Part shown: positions 1-7,429 of the stretch, one piece after another
How the letters are laid out: each line of letters opens with the position of its first letter
Numbering within the stretch: position 1 is the stretch's first letter
Origin: an uncultured Shinella sp.
GTDB lineage: Bacteria; Pseudomonadota; Alphaproteobacteria; Rhizobiales; Rhizobiaceae
NCBI RefSeq assembly: GCF_946479415.1
Contig: NZ_CAMLFY010000125.1
Span: forward strand, 1-12,891
Length of the DNA stretch: 12,891 nt
Reading direction: 5' to 3'
The notes under the pieces: model-generated
Told to the model about the DNA's origin: nothing
Databases searched by the model: none
The model's input: only the letters and a program-made list of their open reading frames with translations
Translations under genes and position numbers: made by a program

Positions 1-1
1 C

Positions 2-1762
2 AATATCGAGGCGATCATCGCCCACGAATATTTCCACAACTGGACCGGCAACCGCGTCACCTGCCGCGACTGGTTCCAGCTGTGCCTGAAGGAAGGCCTG
101 ACGGTCTACCGCGACCACGAATTCTCCGCAGACCAGCGCTCACGCGCCGTCAAGCGCATCGCCGAAGTGCGGCATCTGAAATCGGAGCAGTTCCCGGAGG
201 ATGCCGGCCCGCTCGCCCACCCGGTGCGCCCGACGAAATACCGTGAAATCAACAACTTCTATACGACGACCGTCTATGAGAAGGGCTCCGAGGTGACGCG
301 CATGATCGCGACCATCGTCGGCCCCGCTGGCTTCAAGAAGGGCATGGACCTCTATTTCGAACGTCATGACGGCGATGCCGCGACGATCGAGGACTTCGTG
401 AAGTGCTTCGAGGAGGCGAACGGCGTCGATCTCGGCCAGTTCTCGCTCTGGTATCATCAGGCCGGCACGCCGCTCGTCAGCGTTTCCTCCAGCTATGATC
501 AGGCGAAGGGCGCGTTCACGCTGTCGCTCGAACAGATGATCCCGCCGACGCCCGGCCAGAGCACCAAGGAGCCGATGCACATTCCGCTGCGCTTCGGCCT
601 GATCCTCGCCGACGGTTCGGAAGCAACGCCCTCCTCCGTCAGCGGCGCCGATGTCACCGGCGACGTTCTGCATCTGAAGGAGCGCCGCCAGACGGTGACC
701 TTCTCCGGCATCGTCTCACGCCCGGTCGTGTCGCTGAACCGCAGCTTCTCCGCACCTGTTAACCTGCATTTCGAGCAGGCGCCCGATGATCTCTCCCAGA
801 TTGCCGGTAACGACAGCGACCTCTTCTCGCGCTGGCAGGCGTTGAACGACCTTGCTCTGCCGAACCTCGTCGATGCCGCCCGCAAGGCCCGCGCCGGCGA
901 AGCGGTCGAACCGAATGTCGTGCTTGCCGACACGCTGATCGCCATCGCTGGCGACGAGGCGCTGGAGCCGGCCTTCCGCGCACAGGCACTGGCTCTGCCC
1001 TCCGAATCCGACATTGCCCGCGAGCTCGGCAGCAACAACGATCCGGATGCCATCCGCGCCGGCCGTGAGGCCGTGCTGGCCTTCATCGCCAACCGCAATC
1101 CCGCCGTCTTCGCCGCGCTCTTCGAAAGCCACGGCACCAAGGGCGCTTTCACGCCGGATGCCGCGAGTGCCGGAAAGCGCGCGCTGCGCAATGCGGCCCT
1201 TGCCTATCTCGCCGTTTCCGATGGTACGCCGGCTCGTGCGGCGGCAGCCTTCAAGGCCGCGGATAACATGACGGATCTGAGCGCCGCTCTGACCGTACTG
1301 GCGCACCGTTTCCCGGACGCGCCGGAAACCGCCGAGGCGCTCGAAGCCTTCCGCGCCCGCTTTGCCGACAATGCGCTTGTTATCGACAAGTGGTTCTCCA
1401 TCCAGTCGACCATTCCGGGTGACGGCGCGCTGGAGCGCGTCAAGGCGCTGATGACGAGCCCGCATTTCAACAAGGCGAACCCGAACCGCGTGCGCGCGCT
1501 CGTCGGCACCTTCGCCTTCTCCAACCCGACCGGGTTCAACCGGGCCGATGGCGCGGGCTACCGGTTCCTCGCCGACCAGATCCTCGAGATTGATCCGAAG
1601 AACCCGCAGCTCGCCGCCCGCATCCTCACCTCCATGCGCTCGTGGCGTGCGCTGGAGGAAAGCCGCTCGGATCACGCACGCAATGCGCTGCGCGCAATCG
1701 CGGCCGGCGAAAAGCTTTCCTCCGACGTGTCAGATATCGTGGAGCGCATGCTAAAAGGCTGA
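2..1762 (+). CDS. pepN: Aminopeptidase N (M1 family zinc metallopeptidase), 5'-truncated by window edge
   Basis: Removes N-terminal amino acids from peptides in the cytoplasm, in the last steps of protein turnover. The reading frame is open from base 2, so the N-terminal part (including the substrate-binding GAMEN motif) lies outside the window; 586 residues remain. The zinc site is visible at once: HEYFH at residues 8-12 (bases 23-37), then exactly 18 residues, then the third ligand Glu at bases 92-94, giving HExxH-x18-E. A Tyr at bases 275-277, in VYEKGSEV, lies 84 residues after the first His. That is the spacing of the catalytic Tyr381 from His297 in E. coli PepN. The rest matches the E. 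coli-type PepN C-terminal region through to the end, including NNMTD, MDKWF-like and NPNR blocks. The frame is intact with stop TGA at 1760. A terminator follows 23 bp later, so it is probably not cotranscribed with the kinase downstream. Confidence 0.97.
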   Translation, partial: NIEAIIAHEYFHNWTGNRVTCRDWFQLCLKEGLTVYRDHEFSADQRSRAVKRIAEVRHLKSEQFPEDAGPLAHPVRPTKYREINNFYTTTVYEKGSEVTRMIATIVGPAGFKKGMDLYFERHDGDAATIEDFVKCFEEANGVDLGQFSLWYHQAGTPLVSVSSSYDQAKGAFTLSLEQMIPPTPGQSTKEPMHIPLRFGLILADGSEATPSSVSGADVTGDVLHLKERRQTVTFSGIVSRPVVSLNRSFSAPVNLHFEQAPDDLSQIAGNDSDLFSRWQALNDLALPNLVDAARKARAGEAVEPNVVLADTLIAIAGDEALEPAFRAQALALPSESDIARELGSNNDPDAIRAGREAVLAFIANRNPAVFAALFESHGTKGAFTPDAASAGKRALRNAALAYLAVSDGTPARAAAAFKAADNMTDLSAALTVLAHRFPDAPETAEALEAFRARFADNALVIDKWFSIQSTIPGDGALERVKALMTSPHFNKANPNRVRALVGTFAFSNPTGFNRADGAGYRFLADQILEIDPKNPQLAARILTSMRSWRALEESRSDHARNALRAIAAGEKLSSDVSDIVERMLKG

Positions 1763-1780
1763 AATGCCGAAAAATCGAAT

Positions 1781-2032
1781 GATTCCGGGCGCTTCGACGC
1801 CCGTTTTCGTTTCGGAATACAATTTTCGACCAGCGAAATATGATTACGAAACTTTTACCTTTTCCTCTGGACAAGCCGAATCACAATTGATTCATTAGGG
1901 CAGATTCGGGCGAGCGGCGCGCCGAATCACGAGAGGGTTACAAGGTTTGAAGACTATGGCGGACGCGCAACGAGGACGCGCATCCGGCGGGTGGACTCGT
2001 CTCCGATTCCCGGGATTTGCGGCCTGGGAATC
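1781..2032. promoter_or_regulatory. GANTC (CcrM methylation site) cluster at the pleC promoter and start
   Basis: Eight GANTC sites occur here: GATTC 1781, GAATC 1878, GATTC 1889, GATTC 1903, GAATC 1924, GACTC 1994, GATTC 2005 and GAATC 2028. By eye I count about fifteen in the rest of the window, so the local density is roughly 25-fold higher. Four of the sites lie within 51 bp (1878-1928) just upstream of the gene. The sequence GCCGAATCAC is repeated exactly at 1875-1884 and 1921-1930. GAATCA/TGATTC forms a dyad at 1878-1893. GANTC is the CcrM target in alphaproteobacteria, and methylated GANTC in promoters is read by GcrA. A weak sigma-70-like pair, TGGACA (1868-1873), 17 bp, TTCATT (1891-1896), overlaps the sites. 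The promoter assignment is inference. Confidence 0.6.
1786..1813 (+). terminator. Rho-independent terminator after pepN
   Basis: A 6-bp GC stem, CGGGCG (1786-1791) with CGCCCG (1798-1803), closes a 6-base loop and is followed by TTTTCGTTT. Flanking CCGAAA (1767-1772) and TTTCGG (1810-1815) can extend the pairing. It begins 23 bp after the pepN stop. It separates pepN from the kinase gene, which implies that the latter has its own promoter. Confidence 0.7.
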
Positions 2033-4301
2033 CGAGCTGACGGGACAGGCGAAGATTTTCGCGGGACCTGCCGGACGGCATTTGACACGGGCCGAGCCCG
2101 TGCTGAAACGGTCGATACCGATCCTGATCATCGCTTTCCTGTTCGTGGTGGCCATCTCGCGGATGGTCGGCATCATGGTCGAACACGACCGGATGGATGC
2201 GGGCGTCAAGGATACGACCTCGCTGACGGCGCTCGCCGTCGGCGCAGTGTTTTCCGGTCCTATGGCCGAGAGCCTCGCAAAATCCGACCGTATGGCCGTC
2301 GAGGCGGCCCTGTCGCTCAACCTGCCGCAGGACCGCATGCAGCCCGGCGGGCTCGTGCTCTTCGTCGAGGAGAAGGGGCAGATCTTCGGCGCCTCGCTTG
2401 CGGCGACCCGATATGTCGGCCAGTCGCTCGCGCGCTTCTCGCCGGAGATCGCGGCCAACCAGTATTTCGGCGATCCCGACGGCGTCTTCCGCACCCGCAT
2501 CGGCGGGCAGGATTATTACGCCTCGCTCGTGCAGATGCCCCGCAAGGGTGGCTTCGTCATCGTGGCCAATCCGTTGAGCCAGATCGCCCTGTTCTGGCGT
2601 GACGAGGTGGCGCTGAACGTCACGCTCTTCGCCGGCATTTCGGCGATCCTGCTCGTCGTGCTCTATGCCTATTACATCCAGGCCAAGCGGGCGCGCGATG
2701 CGGATGCGATCTTCGCGGAATCCAACCTGCGCGTCGAAACGGCGCTCGCCCGCGGCCGCTGCGGCCTGTGGGATTTCGACCTGTCGAGCCGCCGCCTGTT
2801 CTGGTCGCGCTCGATGTATGAAATGCTCGGCATGCCGCCGCGCGACAGCGTGCTCTCCTTCGGCGATGCCGCACGCCTGATGCATCCCGATGATGACGGC
2901 ATCTACCAGGTGGCCCGCGCGGTCGCCCGTGGCGAAGCCAAGCAGGTCGATCAGGTTTTCCGCATGCGTCACGCGGAAGGGCATTACGTCTGGCTGCGCG
3001 CCCGCGCCCAGTTGATCCGCATGGCCTCCGGCCGCATGCACATGATCGGCATCGCCATGGACGTGACCGAGCAGCACCGGCTCGCCCAGCGCTACCAGGA
3101 AGCCGACCAGCGTCTGGCCGACGCCATCGAATGCACCTCGGAAGCCTTCGTGCTTTGGGACAAGAGCGACCGTCTCGTCATGTGCAACGCGCACTACCAG
3201 CAGGCCTATGGGCTGCCGGACGATGTGCTGGTGCCGGGCACCGAGCGTGCGGCGGTCTACGCCGCGGCGGCGCGGCCGGTCATCGAGCGGCGCATCGCGG
3301 ATGCCGACGGCACCGGCGCCTCGCAGACCAGCGAAGTGCAGCTCGCCGACGAGCGCTGGCTGCAGATCAACGAGCGGCGCACCCGCGACGGCGGCCTCGT
3401 CTCCGTCGGCACCGACATCACCATGATGAAGCGCCATCAAGTCCGGTTGCGCGAATCCGAGCGCCGCCTGATGGCGACCATCGGCGACCTCTCGGCCTCC
3501 CGCGCCAAGCTGGAGCGACAGAAATCGGAGCTGTCCGTCGCCATCGCGAATTACCAGGCAGAGAAGGAACGCGCCGAAGCGGCAAACCGCGCCAAGTCGG
3601 AATTTCTTGCCAACATGTCGCATGAGCTGCGCACGCCGCTCAACGCTATCCTCGGCTTCTCCGAAATCCTGCAGAACCAGATGTTCGGCCCGATCGGCTC
3701 GGACAAGTACCGCGAATATTCACGCGACATCCACGAAAGCGGCAAACACCTGCTCAACGTGATCAGCGATATCCTCGACATGTCGAAGATCGAGGCCGGT
3801 CATATGCGCATCAGCTGTGAGACGATCGATCTTTCGCCGCTGATCGAGGAGACCATGCGCCTCACCATGTTGCAGGCCGAGAAGAAACATATCGAGGTAC
3901 AGGAAACCTGCCCTGCGCATCTTCTGACCGTCGCGGACCGCCGCGCGATGAAGCAGATCCTGCTGAACCTCTTGTCCAACGCCATGAAATTCACCAACGA
4001 AGGCGGCAAGGTGATGGTGCGGGCGCGCAAGGTCGATGGCGCCGTGACGCTGACCATTGCCGATACCGGCATCGGCATTCCTAAATCCGCATTGCAGAAG
4101 ATCGGCCAGCCCTTCGAGCAGGTGCAGAGCCAATACGCCAAGAGCAAAGGCGGCTCCGGTCTCGGCCTCGCCATTTCGCGCTCCCTGGCACATCTGCATG
4201 GTGGGGCGATGCGGATCCGATCCACCGAAGGCCGCGGCACGATCATCTCCGTGCGCATTCCGGACCGGGAACGGCTGGCGGCGTTGCATCTGGCGGCGTG
4301 A
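1947..4301 (+). CDS. pleC: PleC/DivJ/PdhS-class membrane sensor histidine kinase, probable PleC
   Basis: 784 residues from the TTG start; predicted inner-membrane kinase/phosphatase of cell-cycle regulators (DivK and PleD in Caulobacter). Order: cytoplasmic N-terminus 1-53; membrane helix about 56-77; periplasmic segment about 78-218; second helix about 222-243; PAS domain about 265-375 ending in DVTEQ; second PAS about 385-495; coiled coil about 497-550; dimerisation domain with H-box SHELRTPLN (His559); ATPase domain with N-box NLLSNAMKF (about 673-682), DTGIG (706-710) and GGSGLGLA (735-742). The stretch FLANMSHELRTPLNAILGFS and the FGPIG and SGKHLL blocks after it are typical of the PleC/DivJ/PdhS group. 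Position beside pepN and glnE matches what I recall of rhizobial pleC. The start is uncertain. TTG 1947 has GAGAGGG 9 bases upstream, ATG 1956 has AAGG 10 bases upstream, and GTG 2100 would begin just before helix 1. The kinase class is certain, the PleC orthology probable. Confidence 0.72.
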   Translation: MKTMADAQRGRASGGWTRLRFPGFAAWESELTGQAKIFAGPAGRHLTRAEPVLKRSIPILIIAFLFVVAISRMVGIMVEHDRMDAGVKDTTSLTALAVGAVFSGPMAESLAKSDRMAVEAALSLNLPQDRMQPGGLVLFVEEKGQIFGASLAATRYVGQSLARFSPEIAANQYFGDPDGVFRTRIGGQDYYASLVQMPRKGGFVIVANPLSQIALFWRDEVALNVTLFAGISAILLVVLYAYYIQAKRARDADAIFAESNLRVETALARGRCGLWDFDLSSRRLFWSRSMYEMLGMPPRDSVLSFGDAARLMHPDDDGIYQVARAVARGEAKQVDQVFRMRHAEGHYVWLRARAQLIRMASGRMHMIGIAMDVTEQHRLAQRYQEADQRLADAIECTSEAFVLWDKSDRLVMCNAHYQQAYGLPDDVLVPGTERAAVYAAAARPVIERRIADADGTGASQTSEVQLADERWLQINERRTRDGGLVSVGTDITMMKRHQVRLRESERRLMATIGDLSASRAKLERQKSELSVAIANYQAEKERAEAANRAKSEFLANMSHELRTPLNAILGFSEILQNQMFGPIGSDKYREYSRDIHESGKHLLNVISDILDMSKIEAGHMRISCETIDLSPLIEETMRLTMLQAEKKHIEVQETCPAHLLTVADRRAMKQILLNLLSNAMKFTNEGGKVMVRARKVDGAVTLTIADTGIGIPKSALQKIGQPFEQVQSQYAKSKGGSGLGLAISRSLAHLHGGAMRIRSTEGRGTIISVRIPDRERLAALHLAA

Positions 4302-4308
4302 GGGCGAA

Positions 4309-4443
4309 AACCCCTCCCTAAATCCCTCCCCACAAGGGGGAGGGACTTAACCTGCGGCTCGCTCATCGGGTAATTTCGCGCGAAGAGCACGCCGCCAGCC
4401 TTTCTCCCCCCTTGTGGGGGAGATGCCGGCAGGCAGAGGGGGT
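4309..4443. repeat. Composite palindromic intergenic repeat (RIME-like) between convergent pleC and glnE
   Basis: Two hairpins lie in inverted orientation. The first pairs TCCCTCCCC (4323-4331) with GGGGAGGGA (4337-4345). The second pairs TCTCCCCC (4403-4410) with GGGGGAGA (4416-4423). Their cores are exact reverse complements over 13 bases: CCCCACAAGGGGG at 4328-4340 and CCCCCTTGTGGGG at 4407-4419. The outer ends, AACCCCTC (4309-4316) and GAGGGGGT (4436-4443), are also approximately inverted, so the whole gap is one large imperfect palindrome. Sequences of this form, followed by ATGCCGGCAGGCAGAGGGGG, are familiar as dispersed intergenic repeats in Rhizobiales genomes. There is no T-run, so neither hairpin is a standard intrinsic terminator, but the element may help end or protect both convergent transcripts. 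Confidence 0.7.
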
Positions 4444-4445
4444 CT

Positions 4446-7397
4446 TCACCCCTTCACCGTCGCCTGCAAGATCTTGCGCACCGCCTTCGAGATCCGCCGG
4501 ATTTCCGCTTCCAGCGTGCGCAGGTCGGGGCAATCGCCCGCCCGGCAGACGAGATCGACGAGCCCGGCCGGCGCCTCCTTCGGATCGAAGCCGCCATCGA
4601 CGCACAGCCGCACGATCTGCGAAATCTCCGTATAGAGCGACAGCGCCTTCTCGGCCGTATCGAGATCGTTCGGATCCATCATCGCGTCGCCGAGCATTGC
4701 CAAAGCGTCGCTTGTCGGCAGCGCCTTCTCCGGCTGCGGCGCGCCGCGGGCCGGCGCCACCAAGGCAAGGAACTGGGCGATGAACTCGATATCGATCAGC
4801 CCGCCCGCGATCAGTTTCAGATCCCAGATGTCCTTCGGCGGCTTTTCCTTGTCGATAAGGTCGCGCATCTCCGCGACATCCTTGGCGACCTTGCCCGTCT
4901 CACGCTTGCGGGACAGCACGGTGCGGAAAATGTTGTCCGCCTCCTTCATGAGGCTCCCGTCGCCGCACAATACGCGGGCGCGGGTCAACGCCATGTGTTC
5001 CCAGGTCCAGGCCTCCTCGGCCTGATACTTGGCGAAGGAGGTGATGCGGGTCGCGACCGGTCCCTTGTTGCCGGAGGGGCGAAGCCGCATGTCCACTTCA
5101 TAGAGCACGCCCTCTGCCGTCGGGGCGGACAGTGCCGCGATCAGCCGCTGGGTGATACGGGTGAAGTATTTCATGTTGTCGAGCGGCTTGGCGCCATCCG
5201 ACTCGAAGGCATCGCTGTCGTGGTCGTAAAGCAGGATCAGGTCGATATCGGAGCCGGCCGTCAGCTCGAAGCTGCCGAGCTTGCCCATGCCGACCAGTGC
5301 TACGCGGCCGCCGGGGAACTTGCCATGCGCCGCCTCCACCTCGTCCAGCACCGCCTTCAACGCCGCTGCAACGATGAGATCGGCGACATGGGTGAAGGCG
5401 CGGCCGGCCTGCTTGCCGGAGATTGCGCCCGTCAGCAGGCGGATGCCGATGAGGAAGCGCTGTTCTGCCGCGATAATGCGCAGGCGGTCGAGGATTTCCT
5501 CATAGTGCCTAGCGCCGGAAACGAAGCCCTCGATGCGTTCGGCAAGATAGGCGCGGGTCGGCAGCTCGGCGAGCAGGCCGGGATCCAGCATGCCGTCGAA
5601 GACATGGGGCTTGGCCGCGATCACCTCGGCAAGGCGCGGGGCCGACGACATGATGTTGACGATGAGGGAGAGCAGCGCCGGATTGTTGCCGAGCAGCGAA
5701 AACAGCTGGATGCCCGCCGGCAGGCCGGAGATGAAATTGTCGAAACGCAAGAGCGCCTCGTCCGCCCGCTTGCTCTCGCCGAAGACGCGCAGAAGCTGCG
5801 GCGTCAGCTCCGTCAGCCGCTCGCGGGCCTCGACAGACTGCGTGGCGCGGTAGCGGCCATAGTGCCAGGTGCGGATGGTGCGGGAAATATCGGCGGGGCG
5901 CTCGAAGCCGAGGCGTTTCAGCGTGTCCAGCGTATCGGGATCGTCCTTCTGGCCGGTGAAGACAAGATTGCCGGTTTCGGAGGACAGTTTCGCCTCCTGC
6001 TCGAACAGCGCCGCATAACGCCGCTCGACGGTCTTCAGTACCTCTACGAGCTTTGCCGAAAAGCCGGCCGTGTCCTCGAAGCCCATCATGAAGGCGATTC
6101 GTTTCAGTTCCGCCTCGGTATCCGGCAGAAGATGGGTCTGCTCGTCGCGCACCATCTGGATGCGGTGCTCGACATCACGCAGGAACCAATAGGCCTCCGT
6201 CAGTTCCTCCGCCGTTGCCGGGTCGATCCAGTTGGCTTTCGCGAGTTCCCCGAGCATCGGCTCGGTGGCACGCAGGCGAAGCGCCGGAACGCGGCCGCCG
6301 GCGATCAGCTGCTGGGTCTGCACGAAGAATTCGATCTCGCGAATGCCGCCGCGGCCGAGCTTGACGTTGTGCCCCTTCACCGCGATCTCGCCATGGCCCT
6401 TGTGCACATGGATTTGCCGCTTGATGGAGTGAATGTCGGCGATCGCCGCATAATCGAGATATTTGCGGAAGACGAAGGGTGTGAGCCCCTTGAGGAAGGC
6501 TTCGCCCGCCTTGATATCGCCGGCAACGGGCTTGGCCTTGATGAAGGCCGCGCGCTCCCAGTTCTGCCCGCGGCTCTCGTAATAGAGCATGGCGGAATCG
6601 AAGGAGATGGCGAGCGGCGTCGCGCCGGGATCGGGCCTGAGACGCAGGTCCGTGCGGAAGACATACCCATCTGCCGTGCGCTCCTGCATGATGCGGATGA
6701 GGCGGCGCACGAGGCGGGAGAAGGTTTCCACCGCCTCGCTCGCATCCACCGCGACCTCGGCCATCGGATCGTAGAAGACGACGAGATCGATATCGGAGGA
6801 ATAGTTGAGTTCGGCGGCACCGAGCTTGCCCATGCCGAGCACGATGAGGCCGGATTTTTCGCTCGGCCGTGCGGGGTCAGGCAGTTTCAGCTTGCCGCTC
6901 TGGTGAGCCGAGAGAAGGAGGTGGTCGATGGCTGCGGAGGTCGCCGCCTCGGCAAGCGCCGTCAGGAGAGCGGTGGTGCGGCGCGCATCAAAAATACGGG
7001 CGAGATCGGCGAGCGCGGTGAGGAAGGCGACCTCGCGCTTGGCGATGCGCAGCCGGGTCATCAGAACGCCTTCCGTCACTTCACCGTCCGAAGCCTCCCA
7101 GGCCGTGCGGGCGCGGGCGATGGCGGCGTCGATTGCCGGCAGGATCGGCTCCTCCAGCGCGCGAACCAAAAGACGTGGATCGATGCGGGCTGTGTCGCGC
7201 AGATAGGGTGACAGCGTGAAGGCGGCGACGATGAAATCCTTGAGCGGGCCGTCCTCGCCGAGAAGCTTTGCGATGGCGGCGTGGTCCTTCGCCCAATCCT
7301 TGAGATCGGACAGGACCGACTTGACCTCCGTCTGGCTGAGCGGCCGGATAGGGGAAGCCGTAAGATCGGAAAACCGCGTCGTTTCCGTCACGCTCAT
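4446..7397 (-). CDS. glnE: Bifunctional glutamine synthetase adenylyltransferase / adenylyl-removing enzyme
   Basis: Adds AMP to, or removes it from, the regulatory tyrosine of glutamine synthetase in response to PII and glutamine, and so sets ammonia assimilation. The 983 residues match rhizobial GlnE (E. coli has 946). Both nucleotidyltransferase halves are intact. The N-terminal (deadenylylase) domain has GMGKLGAAELNYSSDIDL at 188-205, with acidic residues Asp202 and Asp204, and a further acid at Asp250 in TDLRLRP. The C-terminal (adenylylase) domain has GMGKLGSFELTAGSDIDL at 703-720, with Asp717 and Asp719, and Asp769 in VDMRLRP. A PII-binding/regulatory helical region lies between them. 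ATG at 7397 is supported by GAGGAG five to six bases upstream. The gene is last in a possible degP-regulator-sensor-glnE transcription unit, 32 bp behind the sensor kinase. It converges on pleC. Confidence 0.97.
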   Translation of the reverse strand: MSVTETTRFSDLTASPIRPLSQTEVKSVLSDLKDWAKDHAAIAKLLGEDGPLKDFIVAAFTLSPYLRDTARIDPRLLVRALEEPILPAIDAAIARARTAWEASDGEVTEGVLMTRLRIAKREVAFLTALADLARIFDARRTTALLTALAEAATSAAIDHLLLSAHQSGKLKLPDPARPSEKSGLIVLGMGKLGAAELNYSSDIDLVVFYDPMAEVAVDASEAVETFSRLVRRLIRIMQERTADGYVFRTDLRLRPDPGATPLAISFDSAMLYYESRGQNWERAAFIKAKPVAGDIKAGEAFLKGLTPFVFRKYLDYAAIADIHSIKRQIHVHKGHGEIAVKGHNVKLGRGGIREIEFFVQTQQLIAGGRVPALRLRATEPMLGELAKANWIDPATAEELTEAYWFLRDVEHRIQMVRDEQTHLLPDTEAELKRIAFMMGFEDTAGFSAKLVEVLKTVERRYAALFEQEAKLSSETGNLVFTGQKDDPDTLDTLKRLGFERPADISRTIRTWHYGRYRATQSVEARERLTELTPQLLRVFGESKRADEALLRFDNFISGLPAGIQLFSLLGNNPALLSLIVNIMSSAPRLAEVIAAKPHVFDGMLDPGLLAELPTRAYLAERIEGFVSGARHYEEILDRLRIIAAEQRFLIGIRLLTGAISGKQAGRAFTHVADLIVAAALKAVLDEVEAAHGKFPGGRVALVGMGKLGSFELTAGSDIDLILLYDHDSDAFESDGAKPLDNMKYFTRITQRLIAALSAPTAEGVLYEVDMRLRPSGNKGPVATRITSFAKYQAEEAWTWEHMALTRARVLCGDGSLMKEADNIFRTVLSRKRETGKVAKDVAEMRDLIDKEKPPKDIWDLKLIAGGLIDIEFIAQFLALVAPARGAPQPEKALPTSDALAMLGDAMMDPNDLDTAEKALSLYTEISQIVRLCVDGGFDPKEAPAGLVDLVCRAGDCPDLRTLEAEIRRISKAVRKILQATVKG

Positions 7398-7402
7398 GAT
7401 AT

Positions 7403-7425
7403 CTCCTCGTCCTCAACGAACGAGG
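7403..7425 (-). promoter_or_regulatory. Hairpin covering the glnE ribosome binding site
   Basis: In the glnE leader, CCTCGT (bases 7425-7420) can pair with ACGAGG (7410-7405). The second arm shares four of six bases with the Shine-Dalgarno GAGGAG (7408-7403). The same 5' arm can instead pair CCTC (7425-7422) with a nearer GAGG (7414-7411), which would free the ribosome site. This is a possible two-state translation control, or simply a weak stem resolved by ribosomes arriving from the upstream kinase gene. The pairing is seen; its function is inference. Confidence 0.35.
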
Positions 7426-7429
7426 TGTA

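Noticed and set aside
1763..1946. CtrA-type box (TTAA-N7-TTAA) upstream of pleC
   Set aside because: I looked for it because of the cell-cycle context and found no such pair in the gap.
1938..3623. A 561-codon open frame on the - strand opposite the PleC-class kinase
   Set aside because: It mirrors the kinase codons, has no recognisable domain, and the opposite strand has complete kinase motifs.
4995..7211. A 738-codon open frame on the + strand opposite glnE
   Set aside because: Composition is that of an antisense shadow of a GC-rich gene. It matches no family I know and covers a certain gene with both catalytic domains intact.
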